From NCBI GenBank assembly GCA_036401895.1, contig DASWTW010000562.1, positions 1 through 31,603 on the forward strand: a stretch of DNA of 31,603 bases. The letters run 5' to 3'. Every line of letters starts with the position of its first letter. Within the stretch, counting starts at the first letter, position 1. Positions 13,261-22,400 of the stretch are shown here, one piece after another. A program made the translations under genes and the position numbers. Source of the DNA: LB3-1 sp036401895 (GTDB lineage: Bacteria; Chloroflexota; Chloroflexia; Chloroflexales; Kallotenuaceae). Below the pieces are notes generated by a model. That model did not search any database, was not told the DNA's origin, and saw nothing but the letters and a program-made list of their open reading frames with translations.

Positions 13261-16179
13261 ATGATCGAGCAGGTAGAACATGGATCTGGGAATGACGCGA
13301 TCGTTGTGCGCGGCGCGCGTGAGCATAATCTTAAAAATATCGATCTTGAGATTCCGCGTAATAAGCTGGTAGTCATCACCGGGCTCTCCGGCTCCGGCAA
13401 GTCAACCCTGGCCTTCGACACGATCTTCGCCGAGGGTCAGCGCCGTTATGTAGAGTCGCTATCGGCCTACGCACGGCAGTTTCTGGGCCAGCTCAACAAG
13501 CCCGACGTCGATCATATCGCAGGCTTGTCGCCGGCGATCGCGATCGACCAGAAGTCGACCACCCGCAACCCGCGCTCGACAGTCGGCACCGTCACCGAGA
13601 TCTACGATTATCTGCGCCTGCTCTTTGCGCGCGTCGGCACGCCGCACTGCCCGATCTGCGGCCGCGTGATCCAGCAGCAGACGCCGCAGCAGATCACCGA
13701 CACGATCCTCGCTCTGCCCGACGGATCACGCCTGCTGATCCTGGCGCCGCTGGTCGAGCAGAAAAAAGGCGAGCACCAGAAAATCATCGACGATGCGCGC
13801 AAGGCCGGCTTTGTGCGCGCGCGAGTCGACGGCACCGTCTACGATCTTGACGAAGATCTGCGTCTCGAAAAGCACAAAGCCCACACGATCGAAGTCGTGG
13901 TCGATCGACTGGTCATTCGCCAGCCCGAGCCGCCGGTTGCGCTGAGCGAGCACCCAGACCGCATTCGGGTTGCCGACTCGGTCGAGACCGCGCTGAAGCA
14001 AGGCGGCGGCGTGCTGATCGCGCAGATTGTCGGCGGAAGCGAGCTGCGCTTTTCGGAGCACTACGCCTGTCCCGAGCATGGCGCGCTGCCCTACGGCCCG
14101 TTCGAGCCGCGCGATTTTTCCTTCAATAATCCGCGCGCCGCCTGCCCGACCTGTGGCGGCCTGGGCACAGTCCTGGAGATCGACGCCGACCGGGTGATTC
14201 CAGATCGCGGCCTGTCGCTGGCTCAAGGCGCGATCGCTCCCTGGTGGCGGACAGGACGCAACGCCCGGCGCTACTTCGAGGAGCTGCTCTCGTCGCTGGG
14301 CCAGCACTACGGTTTCAGCATGAATACGCCGGTGCGCGATCTGTCGCCCGCGATCGTCGAGCTGATTCTGAACGGCTCGGACGGTACATCGCTGCCGCTG
14401 CGCTACCATGTGCGCGGCCGCGTGCATACGGTGGAAACGCCGTTCGAGGGCGTGCTGCCCTACTTGCGCCGCCGGCTCAGCGAGGCAACCGACGAGTCGA
14501 GCAGCGAGCTATTCACGCAGTACATGAGCCCGCGCGTGTGCGGCACCTGCGGCGGCGCGCGCCTGCGACCCGAGCCGCTGGCAGTCACGATCCGCGACAT
14601 GAATATCGCCCAGGCATCCGCGCAGCCGATCGACGAGACGCTTGACTGGTTTGCGGCGCTGGTCGGGAACAATGGGCAAACGCCGGATGTGCTCACACCG
14701 CGCCAGCAAACGATCGCCGAGCCGATCCTGCGCGAAGTTCGCGCCCGGCTGCGCTTTCTGCTCGACGTTGGCCTGGACTATCTCACGCTCGATCGGGCGG
14801 CGGCCACGCTCTCCGGTGGCGAGGCCCAGCGCATCCGGCTGGCCACGCAGATCGGCTCGGGGCTGTCGGGCGTGCTCTACGTGCTGGACGAGCCGAGCAT
14901 CGGCTTGCATCCACGCGATCACCAGCGCCTGCTCACCACGATCGTCGGGCTGCGCAACCTGGGCAACTCGGTGCTGGTCGTCGAGCACGACGCCGACACG
15001 ATGCGCGCCGCCGACTGGCTGGTCGACATCGGGCCGGGCGCTGGCGAGCACGGCGGCGAAGTAATCGCCACGGGCACGCCGCAGCAGATCATGGAGCAGC
15101 CGCGCTCGCTGACCGGCGCATTTCTCAGCGGGCGGCGCGCGATCCCGCTGCCGCGACAGCGCCGGCCCGGCAGCGGACACTCGCTGATCGTCGAGGGCGC
15201 GCGCGAGCATAACCTCAAAAATATCACCGTGGCCTTTCCGCTCGGCACCTTGACCTGCGTGACCGGCGTCTCGGGCTCTGGCAAGTCCACACTGGTCGAA
15301 GATATTCTGTCGCGCAGCCTGCACCAGCATTTTTTTAATAGTCGCGCTCAGCCGGGAGCCCACGATCGCATCCTGGGGCTGGAGCATATCGACAAGGTGA
15401 TCGGCATCGACCAATCGCCGATCGGCCGCTCGCCGCGCTCGAATCCGGCGACCTACACCAAAGTCTTCGATCCGATCCGCCAGCTCTTCGCCCAGACGCC
15501 TGAGGCGCGCGCCCGTGGCTACGATGCCGGCCGCTTCTCGTTCAACGTCAAAGGCGGGCGCTGCGAGGCCTGTCGCGGCGAGGGCATGGTTCAGATCGAG
15601 ATGCAGTTCTTGCCCGATCTGTTCGTGACCTGCGAGGTCTGCGACGGCACGCGCTACAACCGCGAAACGCTCGATATTCGCTACCGTGGCAAAACCATCG
15701 CCGAGGTACTGGAGCTGACCGTCGAAGAGGCCCACGCCTTTTTCGAGCGCATCCCGGCGATCCACGGCCGGCTGCAAACGCTGCTCGACGTCGGGCTGAG
15801 CTACCTGCGGCTGGGCCAGCCAGCCAACACGCTGTCGGGCGGCGAGGCCCAGCGCATCAAGCTGGCCAGCGAGCTGGCGAAACGCTCCACCGGCCGTACG
15901 ATCTACATCCTGGACGAGCCGACGACCGGCCTGCACTTCGCGGACGTGGAGCAGCTGCTGCGCGTGCTCCAGCGGCTGGTCGATGTCGGCAACACCGTGC
16001 TGATCATCGAGCACAACCTCGACCTGATCAAAAGCGCCGACTGGCTGGTCGATATTGGACCGGAGGGCGGAGCGGAGGGCGGCCGTGTTGTCGTCGCCGG
16101 CACGCCCGAGACCGTCGCCGATCATCCCGAGTCATACACCGGCCACTACCTGCGCGCGCTCCTGGAAAGCACCGCATGA
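13261..16179 (+). CDS. uvrA: UvrABC excinuclease subunit A
   Basis: The 972-aa damage-recognition ATPase of nucleotide excision repair acts as a dimer that loads UvrB on lesions. Both ABC modules are complete: Walker A GLSGSGKST (41-49) and GVSGSGKST (669-677), signatures LSGGEAQRI (517-525) and a second copy near 860, and Walker B segments VLDEPSIGLH and ILDEPTTGLH. Zinc-binding Cys are seen in CPTC (295/298) and in CEAC...CEVC (768/771 and 791/794). ATG 13261 is preceded by AGGA at 6 nt and starts close to the conserved VVRGAREHNLKNI segment; the open frame extends 44 codons further but through the promoter. The length is normal. No uvrB or uvrC is in the window. Confidence 0.97.
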   Translation: MIEQVEHGSGNDAIVVRGAREHNLKNIDLEIPRNKLVVITGLSGSGKSTLAFDTIFAEGQRRYVESLSAYARQFLGQLNKPDVDHIAGLSPAIAIDQKSTTRNPRSTVGTVTEIYDYLRLLFARVGTPHCPICGRVIQQQTPQQITDTILALPDGSRLLILAPLVEQKKGEHQKIIDDARKAGFVRARVDGTVYDLDEDLRLEKHKAHTIEVVVDRLVIRQPEPPVALSEHPDRIRVADSVETALKQGGGVLIAQIVGGSELRFSEHYACPEHGALPYGPFEPRDFSFNNPRAACPTCGGLGTVLEIDADRVIPDRGLSLAQGAIAPWWRTGRNARRYFEELLSSLGQHYGFSMNTPVRDLSPAIVELILNGSDGTSLPLRYHVRGRVHTVETPFEGVLPYLRRRLSEATDESSSELFTQYMSPRVCGTCGGARLRPEPLAVTIRDMNIAQASAQPIDETLDWFAALVGNNGQTPDVLTPRQQTIAEPILREVRARLRFLLDVGLDYLTLDRAAATLSGGEAQRIRLATQIGSGLSGVLYVLDEPSIGLHPRDHQRLLTTIVGLRNLGNSVLVVEHDADTMRAADWLVDIGPGAGEHGGEVIATGTPQQIMEQPRSLTGAFLSGRRAIPLPRQRRPGSGHSLIVEGAREHNLKNITVAFPLGTLTCVTGVSGSGKSTLVEDILSRSLHQHFFNSRAQPGAHDRILGLEHIDKVIGIDQSPIGRSPRSNPATYTKVFDPIRQLFAQTPEARARGYDAGRFSFNVKGGRCEACRGEGMVQIEMQFLPDLFVTCEVCDGTRYNRETLDIRYRGKTIAEVLELTVEEAHAFFERIPAIHGRLQTLLDVGLSYLRLGQPANTLSGGEAQRIKLASELAKRSTGRTIYILDEPTTGLHFADVEQLLRVLQRLVDVGNTVLIIEHNLDLIKSADWLVDIGPEGGAEGGRVVVAGTPETVADHPESYTGHYLRALLESTA

Positions 16180-16258
16180 TTCCGTTCGTCTCCAAACGCC
16201 TTCTCAGGCAATCCCAGAAGTACTAGCGATGCATCCCACTTGCGCCTTGCCCGTATTG

Positions 16259-16288
16259 TTGACGATTGTTAACACCGCTGTGTAGAAT
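16259..16288 (+). promoter_or_regulatory. Sigma-70-type promoter of the V4R gene
   Basis: TTGACG (16259-16264), an 18-nt spacer and TAGAAT (16283-16288) give 5/6 matches in both hexamers. The predicted leader is about 58 nt and includes AAGGAG nine bases before the ATG. Confidence 0.65.
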
Positions 16289-16352
16289 GAGCATACTAGC
16301 TTGCACCATACCTGCCTGCGGTTAATCCCACGCACCGAAGGAGCTTTTATTT

Positions 16353-17006
16353 ATGGCATCGGCGAATCCGAGTGTGCAGCAACCAGAGCTGGAGTCCCGG
16401 TTCTACCCGAATAAAATTGCACGCCTAGCCTTGCTGAGTCTTGAAGATGTCATGGGCCGAAACGGCGTGAACGCGCTGCTGAACCTGGCCGGAACCAAAC
16501 ATCTGGTCAATAGCTATCCCGCCAACGATTACAAACGCGAATTTCCTTTTAGCGATCTTTCTGCGATCATGGAAGCGATGGAAACGATGTATGGCGTTCG
16601 TGGCGCGCGCGGTATGGAGCTGCGAGCAGGACGCTATGCGTTTAACCTCGGCTTGAAAGAGTTTGGCCCGCTCCTCGGCGTCGGCGATCTCGCGCTCAAG
16701 CTCATGCCGATGACGATTAAGATGAAAATTACCCTCAACCTGACGGCGCAGACATTTGCCCGCTTCTCGGATCAGCCGACGCGTGTCGAGGAGCGCAAGG
16801 GCCAGTTCATGTATATCATCGAGAAGTGCCCGGTCTGCTGGGGCCGCCACACCGATCGGCCGTGCTGCTACATCGCGCAGGGAATCCTGGAAGAAGCGCT
16901 TAACTGGGTTACCGGTGGCCGCAACTTCAAGGTTCAGCAGCTAGAGTGCCGCGCGATGGGTAACAACGAGTGCGTGTGGGCGATCGATAAAGAGCCGATC
17001 GACTAG
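16353..17006 (+). CDS. V4R (4-vinyl reductase-type) small-molecule sensor domain protein
   Basis: A 217-aa soluble protein. The N-terminal half (about 15-125) is a helical part with MASANPS-type start and a GRNGVNALLNLAG segment. The C-terminal half (about 130-212) is a V4R domain, a predicted small-molecule-binding fold first seen in bacteriochlorophyll 4-vinyl reductase-like proteins and related to heme-NO-binding and XylR-type sensor domains. Six Cys cluster there: C159, C162, C171, C172, C199 and C207, consistent with a metal or Fe-S site. No DNA-binding or enzyme domain is fused. It has its own promoter and lies 194 bp upstream of the signalling operon, so a sensing role is inferred. It is not evidence of photosynthesis. 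Confidence 0.8.
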   Translation: MASANPSVQQPELESRFYPNKIARLALLSLEDVMGRNGVNALLNLAGTKHLVNSYPANDYKREFPFSDLSAIMEAMETMYGVRGARGMELRAGRYAFNLGLKEFGPLLGVGDLALKLMPMTIKMKITLNLTAQTFARFSDQPTRVEERKGQFMYIIEKCPVCWGRHTDRPCCYIAQGILEEALNWVTGGRNFKVQQLECRAMGNNECVWAIDKEPID

Positions 17007-17099
17007 CGATCCGCGGTCTTGGTGGCGATACTACGCGGTACCAGAGCCAGGCAGGACCATTAAGGATCTGTGCTTTCATCTCGTCGTAATCTTGGGGCG

Positions 17100-17129
17100 T
17101 TGTCGAAGGTCGTGCTATCTACCTACACT
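17100..17129 (+). promoter_or_regulatory. Putative promoter of the signalling operon
   Basis: TTGTCG (17100-17105), an 18-nt spacer and TACACT (17124-17129) precede the beta-helix gene by about 70 bp. A second TACACT at 17175-17180 lacks a matching -35 at normal distance but could also be used. Confidence 0.5.
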
Positions 17130-17200
17130 AGAAACATCCGTCAGCCTGTCGTAGAGCATTTCGGCTAATTCCGATACACTGATGGATGGAGTTGCTGCCT

Positions 17201-18475
17201 ATGAAGCGCGTCGTTATACGAACATCTACCCCAATCGCTCCGTTTGGAGAGCCGGCGCGAGAGCTGCGTATCCTCAACAAGCCGCTGTGGCTCCTTCAGC
17301 GCGACTTGCTGGCTCGCCATTGCCAGAGCACGATCGAGATCGAGAGCGGCGAAGAGCTGCCGGAGAGCACCGAAGAGCTGCTCGTCCACTGCGATCATCA
17401 CTTTTTCAACGCGCCGCTGATGGATACCTTTATCGCCGAGGCCCGGCGCAGCGGTCGTGCGTGCCAGCTTGCCTTCGCCCTCGACGATAAAGCGATCACA
17501 ACCCATGCGCTGGCCCTGCAAGAATCGATTCGCAAGCAGGACGATGTGTATGTGGCCGATGTGTTCTACTATCCGCACGGGCCGCAGGAAACGCCGCGCC
17601 CGCTGGTGATCGCCACCGAGCCCCGCGAGATGGGCTATTACCATATTCCGTCGTACATGGCCCCGAACCACGGCGATCTGACCTTCCAGATTCCGCTGCG
17701 GGCCTTTCTGGCGATCGAGCACTGGATTCATGTTTTTCTGGCCAACTCGCCCTTCGGCGTCTTCGCCTGGGCGCGCAAAACCGAGCAGGAGGTCGAAGAC
17801 AGCTGGAAAGCCAAGCTCAAGGTCAGCGCGCGAGCCTTCTGGGAGCGCAAGCACTTTCTGGAGTGCTCGGCGCTGGTCAAAGTCGGCAAGAACTGCTCGA
17901 TCGATCCCACGGCGATCATCCAGGGGCCAACAGTGATCGGCAACAATGTTCACATCGGCGCCGGCGCGGTGGTGGTATCCAGCCTGATCGGCAACAATGC
18001 CACGGTGATGCAGGGCTCGCAGGTGATGCTGAGCGTGGTCTCGGATCGCTGCTATCTGCCCTTCAACGCCAGCCTGTTTATGACCACGCTGATGGACAAC
18101 TCGATGGTCGCGCAGCTCAGCTGCTTGCAGATGTGCGTGGTCGGACGCAACACGTTTATCGGCGCAGGCAACATTTTTACCGACTTCGATCTGATGGGCA
18201 AGCCGATCAAAACCATGTGGAAAGGCCAGCTACACGAGATCGGCCTGCCCGTGATCGGCTCGGCGGTGGGGCATAACGTCAAGATCGGCTCGGGCTTTGT
18301 GGTCTATCCCGCGCGCATGATCGAGTCCGACACGGTGCTGGCCTACGCCGACGATCACGCAGTCATCCCGAAGAATGTTCCGACCGGCATCTATACCCGG
18401 CCGCCGGTCTTCTATCCCGATCGCGATCCGCGCGTGCAAATGCAGGATTCGATCGACGGCTCTTTTCAGCGCTAA
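17201..18475 (+). CDS. Left-handed beta-helix protein with eroded nucleotidyltransferase-like N-terminal domain
   Basis: A 424-aa protein. I choose ATG 17201 because GGAG lies 9 nt upstream and the product begins MKRVVIRTS, a first beta strand; an ATG at 17186 is the alternative. Residues about 1-190 have the outline of a sugar nucleotidyltransferase (GEPARELRILNKPLWLLQRDLL, then ELLVHCDHHFF), but the Gly-rich G-x-G-x-R nucleotide loop and a usable lysine signature are missing. Residues about 222-390 carry hexapeptide repeats (IDPTAII, VIGNNVHIGAGAVV, LIGNNATV, FIGAGNIF, KIGSGFVVY) of a GlmU-like left-handed beta-helix. It resembles a GlmU-type bifunctional protein that kept only the helix, either as an acyltransferase or as a scaffold. 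It is the first gene of an apparent four-gene operon. Confidence 0.8.
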   Translation: MKRVVIRTSTPIAPFGEPARELRILNKPLWLLQRDLLARHCQSTIEIESGEELPESTEELLVHCDHHFFNAPLMDTFIAEARRSGRACQLAFALDDKAITTHALALQESIRKQDDVYVADVFYYPHGPQETPRPLVIATEPREMGYYHIPSYMAPNHGDLTFQIPLRAFLAIEHWIHVFLANSPFGVFAWARKTEQEVEDSWKAKLKVSARAFWERKHFLECSALVKVGKNCSIDPTAIIQGPTVIGNNVHIGAGAVVVSSLIGNNATVMQGSQVMLSVVSDRCYLPFNASLFMTTLMDNSMVAQLSCLQMCVVGRNTFIGAGNIFTDFDLMGKPIKTMWKGQLHEIGLPVIGSAVGHNVKIGSGFVVYPARMIESDTVLAYADDHAVIPKNVPTGIYTRPPVFYPDRDPRVQMQDSIDGSFQR

Positions 18476-18509
18476 CGGTTTTGGATCACCCACTCAAGGA
18501 GATACTACG

Positions 18510-19445
18510 GTGTCTAAGGATACGCTGCTCATTGTCGAGGACGCACCCGATATTCAAACGCTCCTCAAGATCTATTTTTCTTCGCAGGGGTACGAGGTCT
18601 TTGCAGCGGGACGGGGCAGCGAAGCGCTGGAGTTAGTCCGCAAACAGTTGCCGAATCTGGTGCTGCTCGATGTGAACCTGCCGGATATGCTCGGCTACGA
18701 CATCGGCAAAGCGATTCGCGCCAACGCGCGCACGCGCCACATCCCGATCATCTTCCTGACGGCCCGCACCGAGAAGCAAGACATGATGGTCGGTCTGGGT
18801 GAAGTCGAGGCCGAGGCCTACATTGCCAAGCCGTTCGACATCGAGCTGCTGCATCTTGAGGTGCGCAACACGCTCAAGCGCGCGCGGCAGAAGAACCAGA
18901 CGCATCCTGTGACCAATCTGCCGACCGCCGATGCGGTCAACGATCAGCTGCGTGGCCTGCTGACGCGCAAGGGCTGGACGCTCACGCTGCTGCGGATCGA
19001 GCACTTCGATCTGTTTACGCAGAGCTACGGCACCGTCAGCGGCGAAGAGGTGCTCAAGTTCATGGCGCTGCTGCTCAACGACATCGTGGGCGAGCATGGC
19101 CAGGCCGAAGATTTTACCGGCCAGATGGTGACCGGTCCGGAGTTTGTGCTGATCTCCTCGCCCGAGAGCAGCCGCACGATTGCGCGGCGGCTGGTCGATC
19201 GCTTCGACGCCGAGATCAGCCTGCACTACAACTACCGCGATCGCAAAAATGGCGCCATGAAGCTGACCGACGGCGACGGGCAAGAGCAGTCGGTGCCGTT
19301 CATGTCGCTGGCGATCGGTCTGCTCGACGATACCAAAGGGCCTTTCTACGACATCCGTGAATTGACCGAATCGGCTGAGGCTGTACGCCAGAACGCTCGC
19401 TCCACAGTGGGCACGACTGGCAAGAGCGCAACGATCGTCGCCTAA
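18510..19445 (+). CDS. Response regulator: receiver domain plus degenerate GGDEF domain
   Basis: A 311-aa cytoplasmic protein. The GTG at 18510 has AAGGAG 8 nt upstream; an open frame extends upstream but overlaps the beta-helix gene. Residues about 5-120 are a complete receiver: acidic pair E10/D11, phospho-acceptor D54, T84 and K107. Residues about 132-300 have the layout of a GGDEF domain (NLPTADAVNDQL, then IEHFDLFTQSYG), but the signature loop reads T208-G-P-E-F212, so diguanylate cyclase activity is not expected. Such domains can bind GTP or c-di-GMP, or act as protein platforms. The gene lies 34 bp after the beta-helix gene and ends 3 bp before the hybrid sensor kinase, its likely phosphodonor. 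Confidence 0.88.
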   Translation: MSKDTLLIVEDAPDIQTLLKIYFSSQGYEVFAAGRGSEALELVRKQLPNLVLLDVNLPDMLGYDIGKAIRANARTRHIPIIFLTARTEKQDMMVGLGEVEAEAYIAKPFDIELLHLEVRNTLKRARQKNQTHPVTNLPTADAVNDQLRGLLTRKGWTLTLLRIEHFDLFTQSYGTVSGEEVLKFMALLLNDIVGEHGQAEDFTGQMVTGPEFVLISSPESSRTIARRLVDRFDAEISLHYNYRDRKNGAMKLTDGDGQEQSVPFMSLAIGLLDDTKGPFYDIRELTESAEAVRQNARSTVGTTGKSATIVA

Positions 19446-19448
19446 CGC

Positions 19449-22400
19449 ATGCGCACCAAGACTTTGCCAATCCAGAGCTGCTTCAATGCCATCGCGGCGA
19501 TCGCCCGCTGGCTGCCTGATGCCCCCCGTGATCCCGAGCCGCTGGTCGCCGGACTGATGGAGCTCCTGAGCGCCGAGCAGCCGATGCTTGATCTCAGCCT
19601 GGCCCTCAATCTGGGTGACGGCTGGCTGCTGCACGGCACGGCCTCGCCCGAAGCGCACGCCTGGCTGGCAAGTCTTGCTGCGCCGGTGCCGACCAACGGC
19701 AGCGCTCGTAAACCTCGCCGGGCCAATAGCCAGCAGCCTTACCACAGCATCTTGATCGAGCCCGTCGGCGGCCAGCTCATTGCGCTGGCGCTCTGGGATG
19801 CGGGCGTCTCTGCGGTGGCCTTCGATGCGCTGGTCGCGCAGATTCGGCTGGCGTTCGCGAGCGCGGCCCGTCAGACGAGCGACATTGCTACCACGCTGAA
19901 CGAGCGGCCCGACGAGATGGCGGCGCTTCAGCACATCGCCCACGAGCTGAACGCCACGCTGGATCTCAACCGCGTCCTGGAAGCGGTGCTGCGCGAAGCT
20001 GTGGCCGTGACTAACGCCACTCATGGCAGCATCGCGCTGCGTCACGAGGAAGACGAGCTCTTCCACTATGTGGTCGCCAGTGGGCTCAGCACGGAAGAGG
20101 CCGAGGATCTGGCAAATAAGGTCATCGACCAGAGCAACCCGTCGTCCATGGATGCGATCCAGCTGGGACAGGCCGTGCTGGTGCCCGTCACAAGCTGCCC
20201 CTTCGGCCCCAGCCAGCAGCTCAAGGTCGCCTCGGTGCTGGATGTGCCGATCCGCTACGGCGATCGCGTGGTCGGCCTGATTATGCTGCGCTCGACGTTC
20301 GCCGGCACGTTCAACGCGTCACAGCTGCCGTTTATGCGGCTGATCGCGGACCAGACGGCCGTCGCGATCGGGAATGCCCGGCATGTCGCCGAGCAGCTGC
20401 GCCAGCGCGAGCTGCTCCAGCAGCGCGCCAATGTGCTGAGCGAAGTGCTGGAAGTCGGCAACTTGCTGCGCGCTGACCGGCCGCTGACCGATATTCTCAA
20501 CGACATCGCCTACGGCATCATCAACGCGGTCGGCTTTCGCTCGGTGATCATCAATCTACGCAGCGAGACCGATCCCACCTGCTTCCAGCGGATCGCGGTC
20601 GCCGGGATCTGGTATGACGAGAGCGAGCGGCTGAGGAGCAAGCCCATTCCCGAGTCGGTGATCCAGGGGCTGTGTAAGGATCGCTGGCAGCTCAGCCGCT
20701 CCTATTTTATTCCCGCCGACGATGTCGCCGAAGCCTTTGGCGACAGCCTGGACCAGTTTACGACCAAGCCGATCAGTGATCTGCGCATGAACAACGAGTG
20801 GCAGCGTGACGATATTTTTATCACGCCGCTGCAAGGCCCCACCGGCGAGATGATTGGCTTTATCTCGGTGGATGATCCCTTCGATCGTCGCCGGCCCACG
20901 CGCCGAGGCGCTGAGGCGCTGGAGATTTTCGCCAACCAGGCGATGATCGCGATCGATAACGCGCGCCTCTACAACGATTCGCAGCGCCGGCTGGTCGAGC
21001 AAGACGCGCTCAATCGCATCCATCAGGTGATCAGCGCCTCGCTCGACATTCACCAGATTCTCCGCGAGGTCTACGCCGAGCTGTGCAGCGTGCTGAAGAT
21101 GGACTCGTATTATAGCGTGGTTTATCAGACTGATAGCACGACGAGCGCGCTGGCGATGAGCGTCGACGAGGGCAAGTGGACGGAAAAACATCTCAAGATG
21201 GGCGACCAGAACGGCCTGCACGCGTATATGATGCGCGAGCAGCAGTCGCTGCTGTTCGGCGATCTGTATATTGAGATCGACAAGCTGCCGACCTCGTTCC
21301 GTCCGAAACGCTTCGGCAACGAGAATCGACGCTCTGCCTCCTGGATGGGCACGCCGCTGATCGCCTCGGATCAAGAGGTGATCGGCGCCCTCTCGGTCCA
21401 CTCCTACACGCCACACCAGTTCGGCCAGAACGAGCTCCAGTTTCTGCAAGCGGTCGCGCATCAGGTCGCGATCAGCCTGCAAAATGCGCGCCTGTTTGCC
21501 GAGCGTGAGCGGCGGCTGCACGAGGTCAACGTGCTCAACCAGCTGGCTCAGGCGCTGGCGGTGCCGATCAGCCTGGACGAGCTGGCCGAGGTGCTTTTCT
21601 CGCAGATCACGCAGGCGCTCAACACCACGACGATCTTTCTGGCCGTGCATAATCCTGAGAGCGGTTTGATCGAGTTTCCGCTCTACGTCGAGAGCGGCAT
21701 CCGCTCCAAGATCGAGCCACGGCGCGGCGAGAACGGCGTGACCGAGTATATTCTGCGCACCAGGCAGCCGATCCTGCTGATGGACGACGTAGCCCGTGGG
21801 CTGCGCAATCTGGGCATCAATGTGATCGGCGAGGTGCCGGGCAGCTTCGCGGGAACACCGCTGCTTGTCGGTGGCGAGGCCGTCGGCGTGATTGCGGTCC
21901 AGGACTACGAGCGCACGCGGCCGTTTGGGCAGTATGAGCTGGATCTGCTGCAAACGATCGCGCTTCAGGTGGCGTCGGGCGTCGAGAAGGCGCGGCTGCT
22001 CCAGGAGCGCGAGCGGCAGATCGCCCAGATGCAGGCGCTCAACAACATTGGCACCGTGACCAGCTCGACGCTCGATCTCGACGAGATCTTTATGGGCATG
22101 TTCGTGGAGCTGAGCCGCTACCGTCACACCGACGCGCTGATGCTGCTGGTCACCGATCCTGAGAACTACACCGTCAACCGTATCATCGCCGTGGATCGCG
22201 GGCAGCTCTTCCTGCTCGACACGCCACAGCCGATCGCGGCACGAAGCTACACCGATGTGATTATGCGCAGCGGCAAGCCGATTCTGCTGCGTAACGCGCC
22301 GGCAGAGCAGGAAGTCTACGGCATTCAGCCAAACCTGGTCGGCTCCGAGGACCAGGTAATCTCCTGGGTCGGCGTGCCGCTGCTCAACACCTCGGGACAG

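Noticed and set aside
16353..17006. V4R domain as evidence of bacteriochlorophyll synthesis
   Set aside because: The domain is widespread in sensors. No photosynthesis gene is nearby and the protein has no reductase motif.
18510..19445. Active diguanylate cyclase
   Set aside because: The GGDEF signature reads TGPEF.
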